Shown piece after piece: positions 17,497 to 26,877 of a stretch of DNA of 64,000 nucleotides. Below the pieces are notes generated by a model that was given only the letters and a program-made list of their open reading frames with translations, had not been told where the DNA came from and searched no databases. Origin of the DNA: JAACFF01 sp963807975 (lineage in GTDB: Bacteria > Chloroflexota > Anaerolineae > Promineifilales > Promineifilaceae); assembly GCA_963807975.1 (NCBI GenBank), contig CAWEDV010000001.1, positions 2,232,001 through 2,296,000 of the forward strand, written 5' to 3'. Every line of letters starts with the position of its first letter. The first letter of the stretch is position 1. Made by a program: the position numbers and the translations under genes.

Positions 17497-19518
17497 CTAC
17501 TCCAGGGTGAAATGTTGGCTCATTTCAGCGGCGGTCTGGCCTTCGACATTCTTGAAAATAATGACCAGGGGCTGATCGTAGACGGTGAAACTTTCGTCGA
17601 AACGACCGCCGCTGAAACCGGGTAGTGTGGTTAGATAATCGTCTACTGCGGCAGAGGGCTGGAGGTCGGGCCAGCTGAAAGAGTCGGGTAGGAGATGCTG
17701 GCCAAAGAGATTGGGCGTGCGCGTATTAACAAAGACAGGCTTGTAGCCCAAGCTGCCGTCAAAAAGTAGTTGGTGGTATTGGCTGGAAAGCGGGAAACGC
17801 TCCGGCTGGCGCGGCACAACACCATAGACGCGGTTGGTGAGAATGGTCACATAGCCGGCGCGCTGCAAGAGATCAAGGTTTCGCGCCAGTTTTCGTTCGT
17901 CGTCGGCACTGTCGGGACTGGAGAGCCAGGTCAATTGTTCATTGGGATACTCACTACGCCGGCGCAAACGGTCGCCGACAATCATCGAGGCCGGTAGAGA
18001 GTCATCCCACTGCTCGCTGGCGATCAGTGTGCCCGGCTCGATATTGGCATAGACCCAGCGCGAGGCGATATTGTATGGATGGTCGCTGTCGTAGATATTG
18101 ATGAAGCTGAAAGCATAGATAGCCGTAAATAGCAAAACCATGCCAACCGCAAGATAACGGAGGGCTTTATTGCGTATCTGCCACAGCAAAGCAGCAGCAT
18201 AAAGCATCAGAAAAGGCGTTATAGGCAGCAGATAGCGCATGAATTTGACGTAGAAGCCGGCAGTAGTCAGGAAAAATGGCACGGTCCAGGCCAGGAGGAC
18301 GAGGGAACCATCACTTTGTGCCGAAATGAGCGCTTCACTACCAACAGAACGGGCGCTGAACCGCTGCGCCGCGTACTTAAACCCCTGCCAGATAGCCCAG
18401 CCAAAACCGGCAAAGGCGAGCAGGCCCAACAGCCAGCCCATACCCCAGCGTAACTGCATCTCGATGGGATAAAGGAAGGGCAAAGTTCCCGCGTATTGGC
18501 GCGTAAAACCGAGATCGCTGTCACCGCGCACCATGGCGCCCTGGGTGAAAATATTCTGCAGGTAGCAGGAGCGCCAGTCACGGGCGGGTATGGTGACGGG
18601 TCCGATTTGGACCGCGGGCGAGAGCGCCCCGCAGCTGAAGTCGAGGACAGCAAAGGGGTTGGTGATGGCAAAGACGAGGAAAATGACAAGCCCCGCGAGC
18701 AGCAGCAGTGTCCAGCGCTGATTCTTGTCGCCCAACCAGATGGCCAAAGCAAAGGGCAGCAGCAGCATGACGGCCGAAAATTTGGAGCCGATGGCCAGGC
18801 CGATGAAAATCGAAGAAAGCAATAGGCTACAAGTTACAGGGGGACATTGAAAGGAGCCTAAGTGCAAACCCGTTCCGCTGCTGGTCACGGCGCGGACCAT
18901 AAAGTAGAGGGCCAGGGCGACGAAGAGGGCGAGATAAGGATCGGCGGCGAAGAAATGAGCCAGCTGGATGTGCATCACGTTCAGTGCCAGGAAGGCGGCA
19001 GCCAGGAGCGCGACGGCGGAACTGTAGAGACGATGGCCGATCAGGAAAAGGATGAGGATCAGCAGCAGATCAACCAGGCCGGTTAAGGCGCGGGTGACGG
19101 CCGTCAGGTGGTTGAATTCAACCTCGCCCCGGGCATTAAGGATATCGCTGGTCAGCAGCCAGCTTTGAGGAAGAAGTGCCTGCAGTCCTGGTCCAATGCT
19201 CTCGACCACGCGGGTGGCAGTAACGCCCAGGTATAGTGGGACATGGCCGTAGGCGAATTTGCGCGGCTGGTCCTGTTCCACTTCAATGCCCAAGGACTCA
19301 GCTCCTGGAGGCCAGTAGAAAGGGTTAAAACTGCTCTGCTGGGGATCAAAGGAGCCGCGCAGAGCTGCGGGCCATTCGATCGTGGTGGCGACCCAGGTGA
19401 TGTAGCGCTCATCGGGATGGAAATGGTTGTAATCATCCCAATCAAGCCCGGTCCAACGTAGGACGGCGGCGACGAGCAAAATCAAAGCCAGGAGAAGCCA
19501 TTGTGTCCAGCGGCGCAT
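17497..19518 (-). CDS. GT-C family (PMT/ArnT-like) membrane glycosyltransferase
   Basis: About 673 residues from ATG 19518, the start that places a first membrane helix at the N-terminus. A longer reading from 19626 adds 36 non-membrane residues without support. Features: the first helix ends in RWTGLDWDDYNHFHPDER, the acidic DE pair expected for GT39/PMT-type enzymes in the first luminal loop, then about 10-11 more helices, and a C-terminal ~170-residue extracytoplasmic part. Enzymes of this type use polyprenyl-phosphate sugars to glycosylate lipids or proteins outside the membrane. The acceptor is unknown. A TACAAT box at 19526-19531 is very close to the start, so the transcript may have little or no leader. 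Confidence 0.85.
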   Translation of the reverse strand: MRRWTQWLLLALILLVAAVLRWTGLDWDDYNHFHPDERYITWVATTIEWPAALRGSFDPQQSSFNPFYWPPGAESLGIEVEQDQPRKFAYGHVPLYLGVTATRVVESIGPGLQALLPQSWLLTSDILNARGEVEFNHLTAVTRALTGLVDLLLILILFLIGHRLYSSAVALLAAAFLALNVMHIQLAHFFAADPYLALFVALALYFMVRAVTSSGTGLHLGSFQCPPVTCSLLLSSIFIGLAIGSKFSAVMLLLPFALAIWLGDKNQRWTLLLLAGLVIFLVFAITNPFAVLDFSCGALSPAVQIGPVTIPARDWRSCYLQNIFTQGAMVRGDSDLGFTRQYAGTLPFLYPIEMQLRWGMGWLLGLLAFAGFGWAIWQGFKYAAQRFSARSVGSEALISAQSDGSLVLLAWTVPFFLTTAGFYVKFMRYLLPITPFLMLYAAALLWQIRNKALRYLAVGMVLLFTAIYAFSFINIYDSDHPYNIASRWVYANIEPGTLIASEQWDDSLPASMIVGDRLRRRSEYPNEQLTWLSSPDSADDERKLARNLDLLQRAGYVTILTNRVYGVVPRQPERFPLSSQYHQLLFDGSLGYKPVFVNTRTPNLFGQHLLPDSFSWPDLQPSAAVDDYLTTLPGFSGGRFDESFTVYDQPLVIIFKNVEGQTAAEMSQHFTLE

Positions 19519-19969
19519 GGGATAGATTGTAACGCGCCCTTTGCAGGAGAGCACAACAGGATGCAGGGTAGCAGGAACAAATTTAGGAACCATCAATATT
19601 GTGAAGTAGATCGCGTTAAGTACCAAAGAAACCTATTCTGAAATCGCGCAGACAAAGAGACCTCTAGAAAGGCTAGAAAGCTCCTGGGTAATGACAAAAG
19701 GGGCTTGATCCTTATGGTATAATTGAAATTGCCATTCTGATACCAGCCGTGCCTGAATTTTGGAGCCGAGTAAGGTGCAGCACAAAATTATCAGAATAAA
19801 AATAGGGCCGAGCCGCCAACTACATTATTGACACAGGGACTATCGCCTCTCTTCATCCAACAAGATGGCAATGTCGCCAACGTTCTTTTTTGATCGAAGA
19901 TTTATTCGCCAGCCCTTTTAGGGCGTTGTTCGGGGCACGATGAATTTGGTGACCCAAGGAGAATTTACC
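19519..19969. other. divergent intergenic region before the caspase cassette
   Basis: About 450 bases with no gene. It holds a degenerate dispersed repeat at ~19660-19700 (CCTCTAGAAAGG, then GGGTAATGACAAA, compare 1580-1618) and an extended -10 box TGGTATAAT at 19715-19723. No good -35 hexamer sits 17 bases upstream of that box, but it is the best promoter candidate for the cassette. Confidence 0.5.
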
Positions 19970-20779
19970 ATGGCCAAGCGAGCGTTTTGTGTGGGGATCA
20001 ATGATTATCCATTTGACGAGAATGACCTTAAAGGCTGCGTCAACGATGCCAAAGCATGGGCTGACCTGCTCTTGACTCATTACGGTTTTACGGATGTGCG
20101 CCTGCTGTTGGACACGGCCGCTACAAAGGCGAATATCAAGGCTGGCGTTCAAGAGCTGTTGGACAGTGCCCAGGCGGGAGATATTCTAGTCTACACGTTT
20201 TCGGGACACGGCACTTACGTGGCGGATGTCAGCGGGGACGAAACATTGTACGATGAGGCACAATGCCCTTACGATACCGCAGACAACCTGATTATTGACG
20301 ACGAATGGCGCACCATGTTCGCCGCTATTCCGGACGGCGTCAATATGACCGTTATCTCTGATTCCTGCTTCTCAGGGACAGGTACCCGCGCAAAGGTCCC
20401 AGGGCCTCCAACACCTGATGATCGACGAGTGCGTTTCTTAAATCCTAAGAAATTTGGTGGCACCGTTCTCGATAATCCTTACAAGATCCAGGAGAAGGCA
20501 ACAGCGGCAGAGAAAGAGCTATATCCTGAATCAGGGATGAAAGCAATCTATCTTTCCGGCTGCACCGACAGTCAATATTCTTACGATGCAAAGATCGAGG
20601 GCATCTATCACGGCGCTATGACATATCATGCGATCAAGGCAGTTGTCGATGCTGGTTTCGATATCACATACGCCGACATGCACAGCAAATTAGTAGGCCT
20701 GGTTAAAGATGCACATTATCCGCAGACACCTCAGCTAGAAGGCAAGGAGATCAATAAACAGCAAAAGCTGTTCACCTAG
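19970..20779 (+). CDS. caspase-like (C14) cysteine protease
   Basis: A 269-residue protein with a complete p20-type caspase fold. The N-terminal strand is AFCVGINDY, catalytic His80 is in TFSGHGTY, and catalytic Cys133 is in ISDSCFSG; the C-terminal p10-like part has AIYLSGCTDSQYS and GAMTYHAIKAV. The start at ATG 19970 is chosen because AAGGAG lies ~9 bases upstream. It is a stand-alone catalytic domain with no death-fold, NACHT or WD40 extension, so regulation must come from partners. In bacteria such proteases often execute abortive-infection or programmed-death programmes. It is the first gene of a three-gene cassette with an MBL-fold and a CHAT protein, flanked by genes on the other strand. 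Confidence 0.9.
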   Translation: MAKRAFCVGINDYPFDENDLKGCVNDAKAWADLLLTHYGFTDVRLLLDTAATKANIKAGVQELLDSAQAGDILVYTFSGHGTYVADVSGDETLYDEAQCPYDTADNLIIDDEWRTMFAAIPDGVNMTVISDSCFSGTGTRAKVPGPPTPDDRRVRFLNPKKFGGTVLDNPYKIQEKATAAEKELYPESGMKAIYLSGCTDSQYSYDAKIEGIYHGAMTYHAIKAVVDAGFDITYADMHSKLVGLVKDAHYPQTPQLEGKEINKQQKLFT

Positions 20780-20828
20780 CTCGATCCTGCAAGAAATTGT
20801 GTGGCTGCAGCCAGCACGATAATAAGGA

Positions 20829-20864
20829 ACAACCTGATCTCCCCCTCTAGGGAGATCGGGTTGT
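20829..20864 (+). promoter_or_regulatory. long intercistronic hairpin in caspase-MBL-CHAT cassette
   Basis: ACAACCTGATCTCCC (20829-20843) pairs with GGGAGATCGGGTTGT (20850-20864) over 15 bp with a single G-U pair and a 6-nt loop. There is no T-run after it, so it is more likely an mRNA-stabilising or processing hairpin, or a partial attenuator, than a full terminator. Confidence 0.6.
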
Positions 20865-20931
20865 GGATGTTTGAAGCTGGAGGCAGCAGTAACATTTGCT
20901 CGAGGGAATATCCTAATAGGAGTATGCGATT

Positions 20932-22053
20932 ATGTTTAAGGTTAGCGCTTTGCAAGCGTTGCACGGAGACTGTCTGCTTTTAGAGTATGGATCGGAAGCG
21001 GCACCGGCCTATATCCTCGTCGATGGTGGACCAGGTGGCGTTTATGAAGCACATCTACGAGATGTCCTGCAGGGTTTAAGAGATGAAGGCCGCGCGATCG
21101 AACTGGTTGTGCTCAGCCATGTGGATGATGATCATGTGAATGGACTGCTGGATCTACTGGATGACCTGGTTGAGCAACGCAGAGAGAGAAAAAAGGAAAC
21201 GATTGCCATAGGCGGCATGTGGCACAATTCCTTTGGCCGGACGCTCGGTGCCGGAGTGGAGCGAGGTCTATCGCGTCAGATGGGGCTCACGATCCTGCCC
21301 CGGGGAGAGATGCGGGTGGCCGGTATGCAGGAACGCAGCATACGGCAAGGGCATAAGCTGACCGCCAATGCACGCGGGCTAAAAATCCCGATCAACGTCG
21401 CATTTCGGAATACACCAGACGGCCTCATTTGCGTTGAAAATGCAGATGAAGCAATCGTAATGGGCAATCTGCAAGTGCACATTGTTGGTCCCACACGGGG
21501 CACGCTTAAAGCGCTGCAGGATGAATGGGAGGTATGGTTGGCGGATCAGATGAAGAAAGAAAAGGAAGCGGATGCCGTTAAGGCGGCGCGCGCGCTGGAT
21601 AAGAGCGTGCCCAACTTGAGCAGCATTATGCTGCTGGTAGAGGGGGACGGGAAAACTGTTTTGCTGACGGGAGACGGCCGTGGCGACCATCTATTAGAAG
21701 GACTACAACAGGCGGGTATGCTCAATGCGGATGGAACGCTGCACGTCGATCTGTTCAAGCTGCCTCATCACGGCAGCAACCGCAATGTGACCGCGGAACT
21801 GTTCGAACGAATAACGGCCGATACCTATTTAATCTGCGCTGACGGTAAGCATGACAACCCAGATTATCAAACCTTAAAGTGGTTGGTCGAGGCAGCGATC
21901 AAACAGGAGCGTTCAATGGATATCGTGGTGACCAGTACGACGCAGGCCACCGCAGCTTTGGTGGCAGAATTTGAACCTGAACATTCAGGTTATACTCTGA
22001 CGACCATCGAAACGGGCGCGCACCTGATTGCGCTGACTTTGAACGAAACGTAG
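20932..22053 (+). CDS. ComEC-like metallo-beta-lactamase-fold hydrolase
   Basis: A 373-residue protein. The metal-site motif is SHVDDDHVNG (HxDxDH form) near residues 62-71. LLTGDG near 243-248 supplies the later Asp, and KLPHHGSN near 278-285 the final His, as in the ComEC/Rec2-type MBL domain. The insert at ~85-200 is charged and helical. MBL proteins of this sub-group include nucleases and phosphodiesterases; whether this one acts on nucleic acid, a nucleotide signal or something else cannot be told. No membrane segments are present, unlike ComEC itself. It starts 152 bases after the caspase gene, beyond the hairpin, and precedes the CHAT gene by 103 bases. Confidence 0.85.
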   Translation: MFKVSALQALHGDCLLLEYGSEAAPAYILVDGGPGGVYEAHLRDVLQGLRDEGRAIELVVLSHVDDDHVNGLLDLLDDLVEQRRERKKETIAIGGMWHNSFGRTLGAGVERGLSRQMGLTILPRGEMRVAGMQERSIRQGHKLTANARGLKIPINVAFRNTPDGLICVENADEAIVMGNLQVHIVGPTRGTLKALQDEWEVWLADQMKKEKEADAVKAARALDKSVPNLSSIMLLVEGDGKTVLLTGDGRGDHLLEGLQQAGMLNADGTLHVDLFKLPHHGSNRNVTAELFERITADTYLICADGKHDNPDYQTLKWLVEAAIKQERSMDIVVTSTTQATAALVAEFEPEHSGYTLTTIETGAHLIALTLNET

Positions 22054-22156
22054 CCTTTACTCAGGGCTAGATTGTCCGAGGACTTCATATGTGGACTGCG
22101 AAAGATTGTGAGCAATGGGGCCAGTTAAGAAGCCATGATAACTGGGAAAGGAGAAA

Positions 22157-23308
22157 ATGAGCATGATTTCTGGATATAGTAAAAAGGGTCTTCCGCGGGT
22201 CATCCATATATCCATCGCCAGGTTCCAAAGACAACTGCCGGAAGAGCATGAACCGCTCAGCTTTCTGGTCTCTATCCATGAGGAGGGCACAGGGATCAGC
22301 TGGCAGCAGAATGTAGTGGTCGGGTTGGATGAGGAACAAGCGCTGGTGGAAGCGGTGGATGATCTGTACCTGTGGAGTTTGAATCGGGCCCTGACGCCGG
22401 AGAAAGCGTATGAGCTGCTTGATTTTGTGGGCCAGGAATTGTTCAAACTCTTTATCGGTAGTGAAGGTTGGGCGGTGTTGGAGAATCTGGAGCCGACGGC
22501 TGTGCTCATGAACGTCGACGAAACGATTCTCAATCTACCCTGGGAGCTGATTCGCTGGCCGAAGGGGCCGGTCGTCTTTGAGGAACCATTTGGGCGGCTG
22601 GTGACCACGCGCCTGCTGCTGCGGCCGGGACGCGATCCGGAAGATGAAGATGATGTGGTACGCATTTTGGCCGTCACCAATCCCACCAGCGATCTGGGCA
22701 TCACGCAGTCGACGATCAAGGCGCTTACGGATCTAGAAGATCACTTTGGCGGCCTGCCGATTGAAGTCACCGTTCTGAATGAAGCGCAGGGCACGCTGGC
22801 CCGTTTTCGCCAAGAAGTACAAGATAAAGAATACGACATCATTCACTTTGCCGGGCACGCCTACCTGGAGCAGGACCAACCAGGCAGCAGCGCGCTGCGC
22901 TTCGCCGATGGTGATCTCACGGCAAATGCGGTGTTGGACCTACCCTGGAAGAAGCCACCCTATTTTGTTTTCAACAGCGCCTGCGAATCGGCGCGGGCGG
23001 TACGCGCCTTGCGGTTGGTCTCAGAGGAAAAGCAGGGCAACGGGCTGGCGGCCGCTTTCCTGGCCAGCGGCGTCTACGGGTACGCGGGCTTCTTCTGGCC
23101 TGTGACCGATGTCGGTGCAGGGATATTTACGCGCACTTTCTACCGGGCGATGTTTGAGCGGGAGAATGTGGGCATTGGTTTTCTGGAAGCCCGCAGAACG
23201 GTTGTCAACGAAGTACCAAGAGCAGTGGGCGATCTGACCGGCTTCAGTGCTGTACTTTACGGCGATGCGGCCTCAAAGCACCGGCGTGATCTGTACCAGG
23301 CCGCGTAG
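22157..23308 (+). CDS. CHAT-domain protease
   Basis: A 383-residue protein. The C-terminal ~240 residues form a CHAT domain: strand VRILAVTNP near 170, catalytic His234 in HFAGHAY and catalytic Cys276 in NSACES, then SGVYGYAGFFWPV. The N-terminal ~130 residues are an uncharacterised alpha/beta region (FQRQLPEEHEPLSF; LNLPWELI near 130 marks the start of the CHAT fold). CHAT proteases are caspase-clan peptidases used in several prokaryotic defence systems. A strong AAAGGAGAAA precedes the ATG. No TPR, WD40 or effector-associated domain is seen. As last gene of the cassette it gives the locus two different clan CD proteases. Confidence 0.9.
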   Translation: MSMISGYSKKGLPRVIHISIARFQRQLPEEHEPLSFLVSIHEEGTGISWQQNVVVGLDEEQALVEAVDDLYLWSLNRALTPEKAYELLDFVGQELFKLFIGSEGWAVLENLEPTAVLMNVDETILNLPWELIRWPKGPVVFEEPFGRLVTTRLLLRPGRDPEDEDDVVRILAVTNPTSDLGITQSTIKALTDLEDHFGGLPIEVTVLNEAQGTLARFRQEVQDKEYDIIHFAGHAYLEQDQPGSSALRFADGDLTANAVLDLPWKKPPYFVFNSACESARAVRALRLVSEEKQGNGLAAAFLASGVYGYAGFFWPVTDVGAGIFTRTFYRAMFERENVGIGFLEARRTVVNEVPRAVGDLTGFSAVLYGDAASKHRRDLYQAA

Positions 23309-23391
23309 TTGAAAGGAATCGGTATAGGCATAGACAAAGCCAAAGCTTTGACTCTTCATGTCCTTGGCGGTGAGGAAGCATGTTTGGTCTG

Positions 23392-23892
23392 CTAATTTGC
23401 GTGGAGGATGTGGGCAAGGATTTCGTCAACGGGCTGATTGATGGAGATTTCAAGCGCTTCTACGGGAGTGGGGGGTTCTAGGGCAGTAAACTGGCTGTGC
23501 AGCATGCCGGCTTTCATATAATGACCGGGGCGGGCCTGCATACGGCCCCAGATGAGGTCGAAATCGCCGGCCAGGTAAATGAACTGTACCTGATCGTTGA
23601 CGCGCAGTTGGTCGCGGTAGCGCTTCTTCAGGGCGGAGCAGGCGAGGACGGCCATTTGGGCACGATCGAGATGCTCTTGTATTAAACCGGCTAAAGTGGC
23701 CAGCCAGGGGGCGCGATCGGAATCGTCCAGGGGCACACCGCCTGCCATCTTGGCCACGTTTTCAGGGGGATGGAAGTCGTCGCCATCGTAAAAGGGGCTG
23801 TCGAGTTGAGCAGCGAGGGCCTGGCCAATGGTACTCTTGCCGCAGCCGGAGACGCCCATGATGACATAGACTCTTGTCGGTTGATCGTTCAT
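23392..23892 (-). CDS. gntK: gluconokinase
   Basis: A 166-residue P-loop kinase matching the GntK/IdnK family: GVSGCGKSTIGQALA (Walker A, ~13-27), FYDGDDFHPPENVAKM near 34-49, and VLACSALKKRYRDQLR near 83-98, all diagnostic. It phosphorylates gluconate to 6-phosphogluconate with ATP, feeding the pentose-phosphate or Entner-Doudoroff route. Length is normal for the family. No gluconate transporter is adjacent. It is convergent with the CHAT gene. Confidence 0.95.
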   Translation of the reverse strand: MNDQPTRVYVIMGVSGCGKSTIGQALAAQLDSPFYDGDDFHPPENVAKMAGGVPLDDSDRAPWLATLAGLIQEHLDRAQMAVLACSALKKRYRDQLRVNDQVQFIYLAGDFDLIWGRMQARPGHYMKAGMLHSQFTALEPPTPVEALEISINQPVDEILAHILHAN

Positions 23893-23966
23893 AAATAACA
23901 GCAGCTAGCACAGGTTCCGATTTGTAGAGCTGACTAAGTTCGCGCCGCGTTGGCTCTCCCGTGCGA

Positions 23967-24959
23967 TTAAGGCATGGGAGGGAAGGCAGCTTCGTGGGTA
24001 TTGATGACCTCGTCCATGAGGTCGTTTATTTTCTCATTCACTTGTTGGCGGGCCGGATCGGCAAGATACCAGGCGACGATTTCTTGCGCACCCCAGGAGA
24101 AGGGAATGGTGCATTCGAAGCCGGGCACAAGACGCTTGATCTTGCTGTTGTCGAAGATCATGCTGTGCGATTTGTCACCCAACAGACCAGCGCCGATCTC
24201 GGCGTTGTAGGTGGCGATTACCTCTGAGGGCACATGGACGAGGTGCGGCTCGACGCCCAAAGTTTGGGCCATAATGCCATAGATCTGATTCCAGCTTAGC
24301 CACTCATCGGACGTGATGTGAATAACCTCGCCAATGGCTTTGGAGTTGGCCAATAAAGGGACAAATCCTTTGGCGAAATCCTTGTGGTGGGTCAGCGTCC
24401 AAAGGGACGTGCCGTCGCCGAAAACCACAACTTTCTGGCCCTGCCCCATACGGTGCAGGCTTGTATAACCTCCAAAGAGTGGCACCAGCCGGCGATCGTA
24501 AGTATGGGACGGTCGGACGATGGTCATGGGGAATTTTTGGTCGCGGTAGGCCTTGACCAACAGCTCTTCACAAGCGATCTTCTGCCGCGAGTACTGCCAG
24601 TAAGGATTGTCGAGCAGCGTGGACTCAGTGACGGGCAGACTGCTGGGTGGGGTCTGGTAGGCCGAGGCGGAGCTGATGAAGACATATTGGCCAGTACGGC
24701 CGTTAAAGAGCTCGACATCACGCTGGACCTGTTCCGGGCTGAAGGCAATCCAATCCACAACAGCGTCCCAGGTGCGTCCGGCCAGCACGCCGGCAACGGC
24801 AGTGTCGTTGATATCACCGGTCAGCGTATTGATCCCAGGCGGCAGGGCACGATCCGTCTTGCCGCGGTTGAGAATAGTGAGATCGATGCCTTTTTGCACT
24901 GCCAGTTCTGAACAAGCGCTGCTGATGATACCGGTGCCGCCAATAAAGAGTACTTTCAC
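23967..24959 (-). CDS. NAD-dependent epimerase/dehydratase (CSP41-like extended SDR)
   Basis: A 330-residue extended SDR with GGTGIISS at ~7-14 (nucleotide-binding loop, slightly atypical), DWIAF near 68-72, SSASAYQ near 96-102 and YSRQK (YxxxK) near 122-126. The C-terminal half (HHKDFAKGFVPLL, GEVIHITSDEWLSWNQIY) matches the sub-family that includes plant CSP41/RAP-like proteins and bacterial NAD-dependent epimerases. The substrate is unknown; nearby carbohydrate genes (gluconokinase, GH13) fit a sugar-related role. A CCGGAA-type stem-loop lies upstream of its start. Confidence 0.8.
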   Translation of the reverse strand: MKVLFIGGTGIISSACSELAVQKGIDLTILNRGKTDRALPPGINTLTGDINDTAVAGVLAGRTWDAVVDWIAFSPEQVQRDVELFNGRTGQYVFISSASAYQTPPSSLPVTESTLLDNPYWQYSRQKIACEELLVKAYRDQKFPMTIVRPSHTYDRRLVPLFGGYTSLHRMGQGQKVVVFGDGTSLWTLTHHKDFAKGFVPLLANSKAIGEVIHITSDEWLSWNQIYGIMAQTLGVEPHLVHVPSEVIATYNAEIGAGLLGDKSHSMIFDNSKIKRLVPGFECTIPFSWGAQEIVAWYLADPARQQVNEKINDLMDEVINTHEAAFPPMP

Positions 24960-24990
24960 GATCTATTTCCTTTGGTTTCAGTGCCAATAC

Positions 24991-25023
24991 TATTCCGGTA
25001 ACTTGGAGTTTCCGGAATAATGG
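24991..25023. repeat. stem-loop repeat, CCGGAA family, copy 1
   Basis: ATTCCGGTAACT-TGG-AGTTTCCGGAAT, one mismatch in the stem, followed by AATGGGAT. Related elements are at 39879-39912 and 50005-50072. It is located between the GH13 gene end and the epimerase start. Confidence 0.65.
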
Positions 25024-25025
25024 GA

Positions 25026-26636
25026 TCATAAAGTGCGCAAGATAAGACCCTCATGGGCATTGAGAGCCAGTTCGGCGAGTCCAACTATTCCTGAGCGATC
25101 CATGCCCGTAGCCACGGAGATCTCGGCCTGGGCCGTGATATGGCTGAGGTTCAGCGTATGCCGGGCAGAGCTAAAGTTAAGGACTATGAGAAATGAAGCT
25201 ACACCGTCGGCTGCCCGTTTGTAGGCGAAAACATCGGCATAGGCGGTATCCAGCGCCGCATAGCTGCCGACGGACAGGGCTGGCTCCTGGCATCTCAACG
25301 CCGCCAGAGCCTTATATAAATTGAGCATCGATCCAGGTTCACGCTCCTGTTGGGCCACATTGTTCTGCTGGTAATCGGAGGCAACGGGCAGCCAGGGTGA
25401 GGCAGATGGATCGGCGAAACCAGCATGGTCGGAAGCATCCCACTGCATGGGGGTGCGTATCGGATCACGGCCGATAAGGTGGGCAATGTGCGGCTGATTG
25501 ACCGCGGGCGGATCCTGTATAAATTCAGGTGGGATAGGCACATTTTGCATGCCAATCTCTTCACCGTAATAGGTGGTTGGGGTCCCGCGCAAGGTCAGCA
25601 GCAGCATATTGGCCAGACGCGCCTGGGCCAACCCCACCCTGCTGGCGATGCGCTGGCGGTCATGATTGCCCAGGACCCAATTGGGCCAGGCACCTGCTGG
25701 CAATGATGCTTCGTAGGCGTCAACGAGCTGGCGGATTTCCTTCGCCTTCCAGGGGCTATCGATCAAGCGGAAGTTAAAGGGCAGATGGCATTCGTCATGA
25801 TCTCGACCGTAATAGGTGACTAGTTGATCATATGGCAGATAGATTTCGCCAACCATCATCCGCTGATCGTATTCTTCGAGTACGGCGCGCATCTGGCGCA
25901 CGATAGCATGGATGCCGCAGACATTTTGGGTGTAGATATGGTTTAAGCTGCTCATAGGATCAAGACCATCCCAATCGGGGTTCGGCGGTTCATCGCGGAG
26001 CTGCTCATCTTTTAGCATGAGCCAGATGACGTCGACGCGAAAGCCATCAACCCCTTTGTCCAACCAGAAGCGCATATGCTGCAGCATAGCCGGTAGGACG
26101 TCAGGGTGGCGGTAGTTCAGCTCCGGCTGCTGGGTGACGAACTGGTGCAGATAATATTGACCTGTGGCCTCGTCTAAGGTCCAGGCGGGTCCCCCAAAGA
26201 AGCTGAGCCAATTGTTGGGCGGCCCACCATCAGGAGCAGGATCGCGCCAGATATACCAATCCCGCTTAGGATTATCACGGTTGCGGCGGCTCTCCTGGAA
26301 CCAGACGTGCTCGTCAGAAGTATGGTTAGGGACCAGATCGAGGATGAGTTTCATGCCTCTGTCATGCACGTCTGACAGTAGAGCATCAAAGTCGCACATG
26401 GAGCCAAACATGGGATGCACGGCCATGTAATCAGCCACATCATAGCCAAAATCATGCATGGGCGAGGGGTAAATGGGGGAGAGCCAAATGGACTCGGCGC
26501 CGAGGCTCTGGATATGGTCCAGCCGGCGGCGAATGCCGTTTAAATCGCCAATACCGTCCCCGTTGCTATCTTGGTAGGAACGGGGATAAATTTGATAAAG
26601 TATGCCTTTCTGCCACCAGGTAGGGGAATCATTCAT
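25026..26636 (-). CDS. GH13 alpha-glucosidase / oligo-1,6-glucosidase-like
   Basis: About 536 residues from ATG 26636, chosen because GAGGACGAC lies just upstream; a 15-codon extension has no support. GH13 regions visible: WWQKGILYQIYPRSYQDSNGDGIGDLNG at the N-terminus, DLVPNHTSDEH, GFRVDVIWL (nucleophile Asp), MVGEIYLP (acid/base Glu) and VLGNHDRQR (transition-state Asp). The combination fits the GH13 oligosaccharide group (alpha-glucosidase, oligo-1,6-glucosidase, trehalose-type), which hydrolyses alpha-linked glucosides in the cytoplasm. No signal peptide is seen. The exact linkage specificity cannot be read from the sequence. Confidence 0.92.
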   Translation of the reverse strand: MNDSPTWWQKGILYQIYPRSYQDSNGDGIGDLNGIRRRLDHIQSLGAESIWLSPIYPSPMHDFGYDVADYMAVHPMFGSMCDFDALLSDVHDRGMKLILDLVPNHTSDEHVWFQESRRNRDNPKRDWYIWRDPAPDGGPPNNWLSFFGGPAWTLDEATGQYYLHQFVTQQPELNYRHPDVLPAMLQHMRFWLDKGVDGFRVDVIWLMLKDEQLRDEPPNPDWDGLDPMSSLNHIYTQNVCGIHAIVRQMRAVLEEYDQRMMVGEIYLPYDQLVTYYGRDHDECHLPFNFRLIDSPWKAKEIRQLVDAYEASLPAGAWPNWVLGNHDRQRIASRVGLAQARLANMLLLTLRGTPTTYYGEEIGMQNVPIPPEFIQDPPAVNQPHIAHLIGRDPIRTPMQWDASDHAGFADPSASPWLPVASDYQQNNVAQQEREPGSMLNLYKALAALRCQEPALSVGSYAALDTAYADVFAYKRAADGVASFLIVLNFSSARHTLNLSHITAQAEISVATGMDRSGIVGLAELALNAHEGLILRTL

Positions 26637-26809
26637 GTCGTCCTCTTTCATCCATTTGTGCGAGCCTGAATTCGTTAACAATGTAGCTTAAGTTTCAAAA
26701 CTTCGCCAGGAGGACGAGGAGTGAAGCCTCGGATATGAGGAAGATCGAGGAAAGAAATCTCGGCGACCCTGGAAAGCGAAGAAAGAGTTTTTCAAGGTAA
26801 ATTTTGGCA

Positions 26810-26847
26810 AGAAAAAAGTGGGCTTGAATGTTGATTCAAGCCCACTT
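26810..26847 (-). terminator. intrinsic terminator of ribosomal protein L25 gene
   Basis: A perfect 14-bp stem (AAGTGGGCTTGAAT at 26816-26829, ATTCAAGCCCACTT at 26834-26847) with a 4-nt loop. Read on the minus strand it is followed by six T residues. It lies 31 bases past the L25 stop. Confidence 0.92.
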
Positions 26848-26877
26848 AGATTATTTGATTTAGATTGAAGAAGCTTC

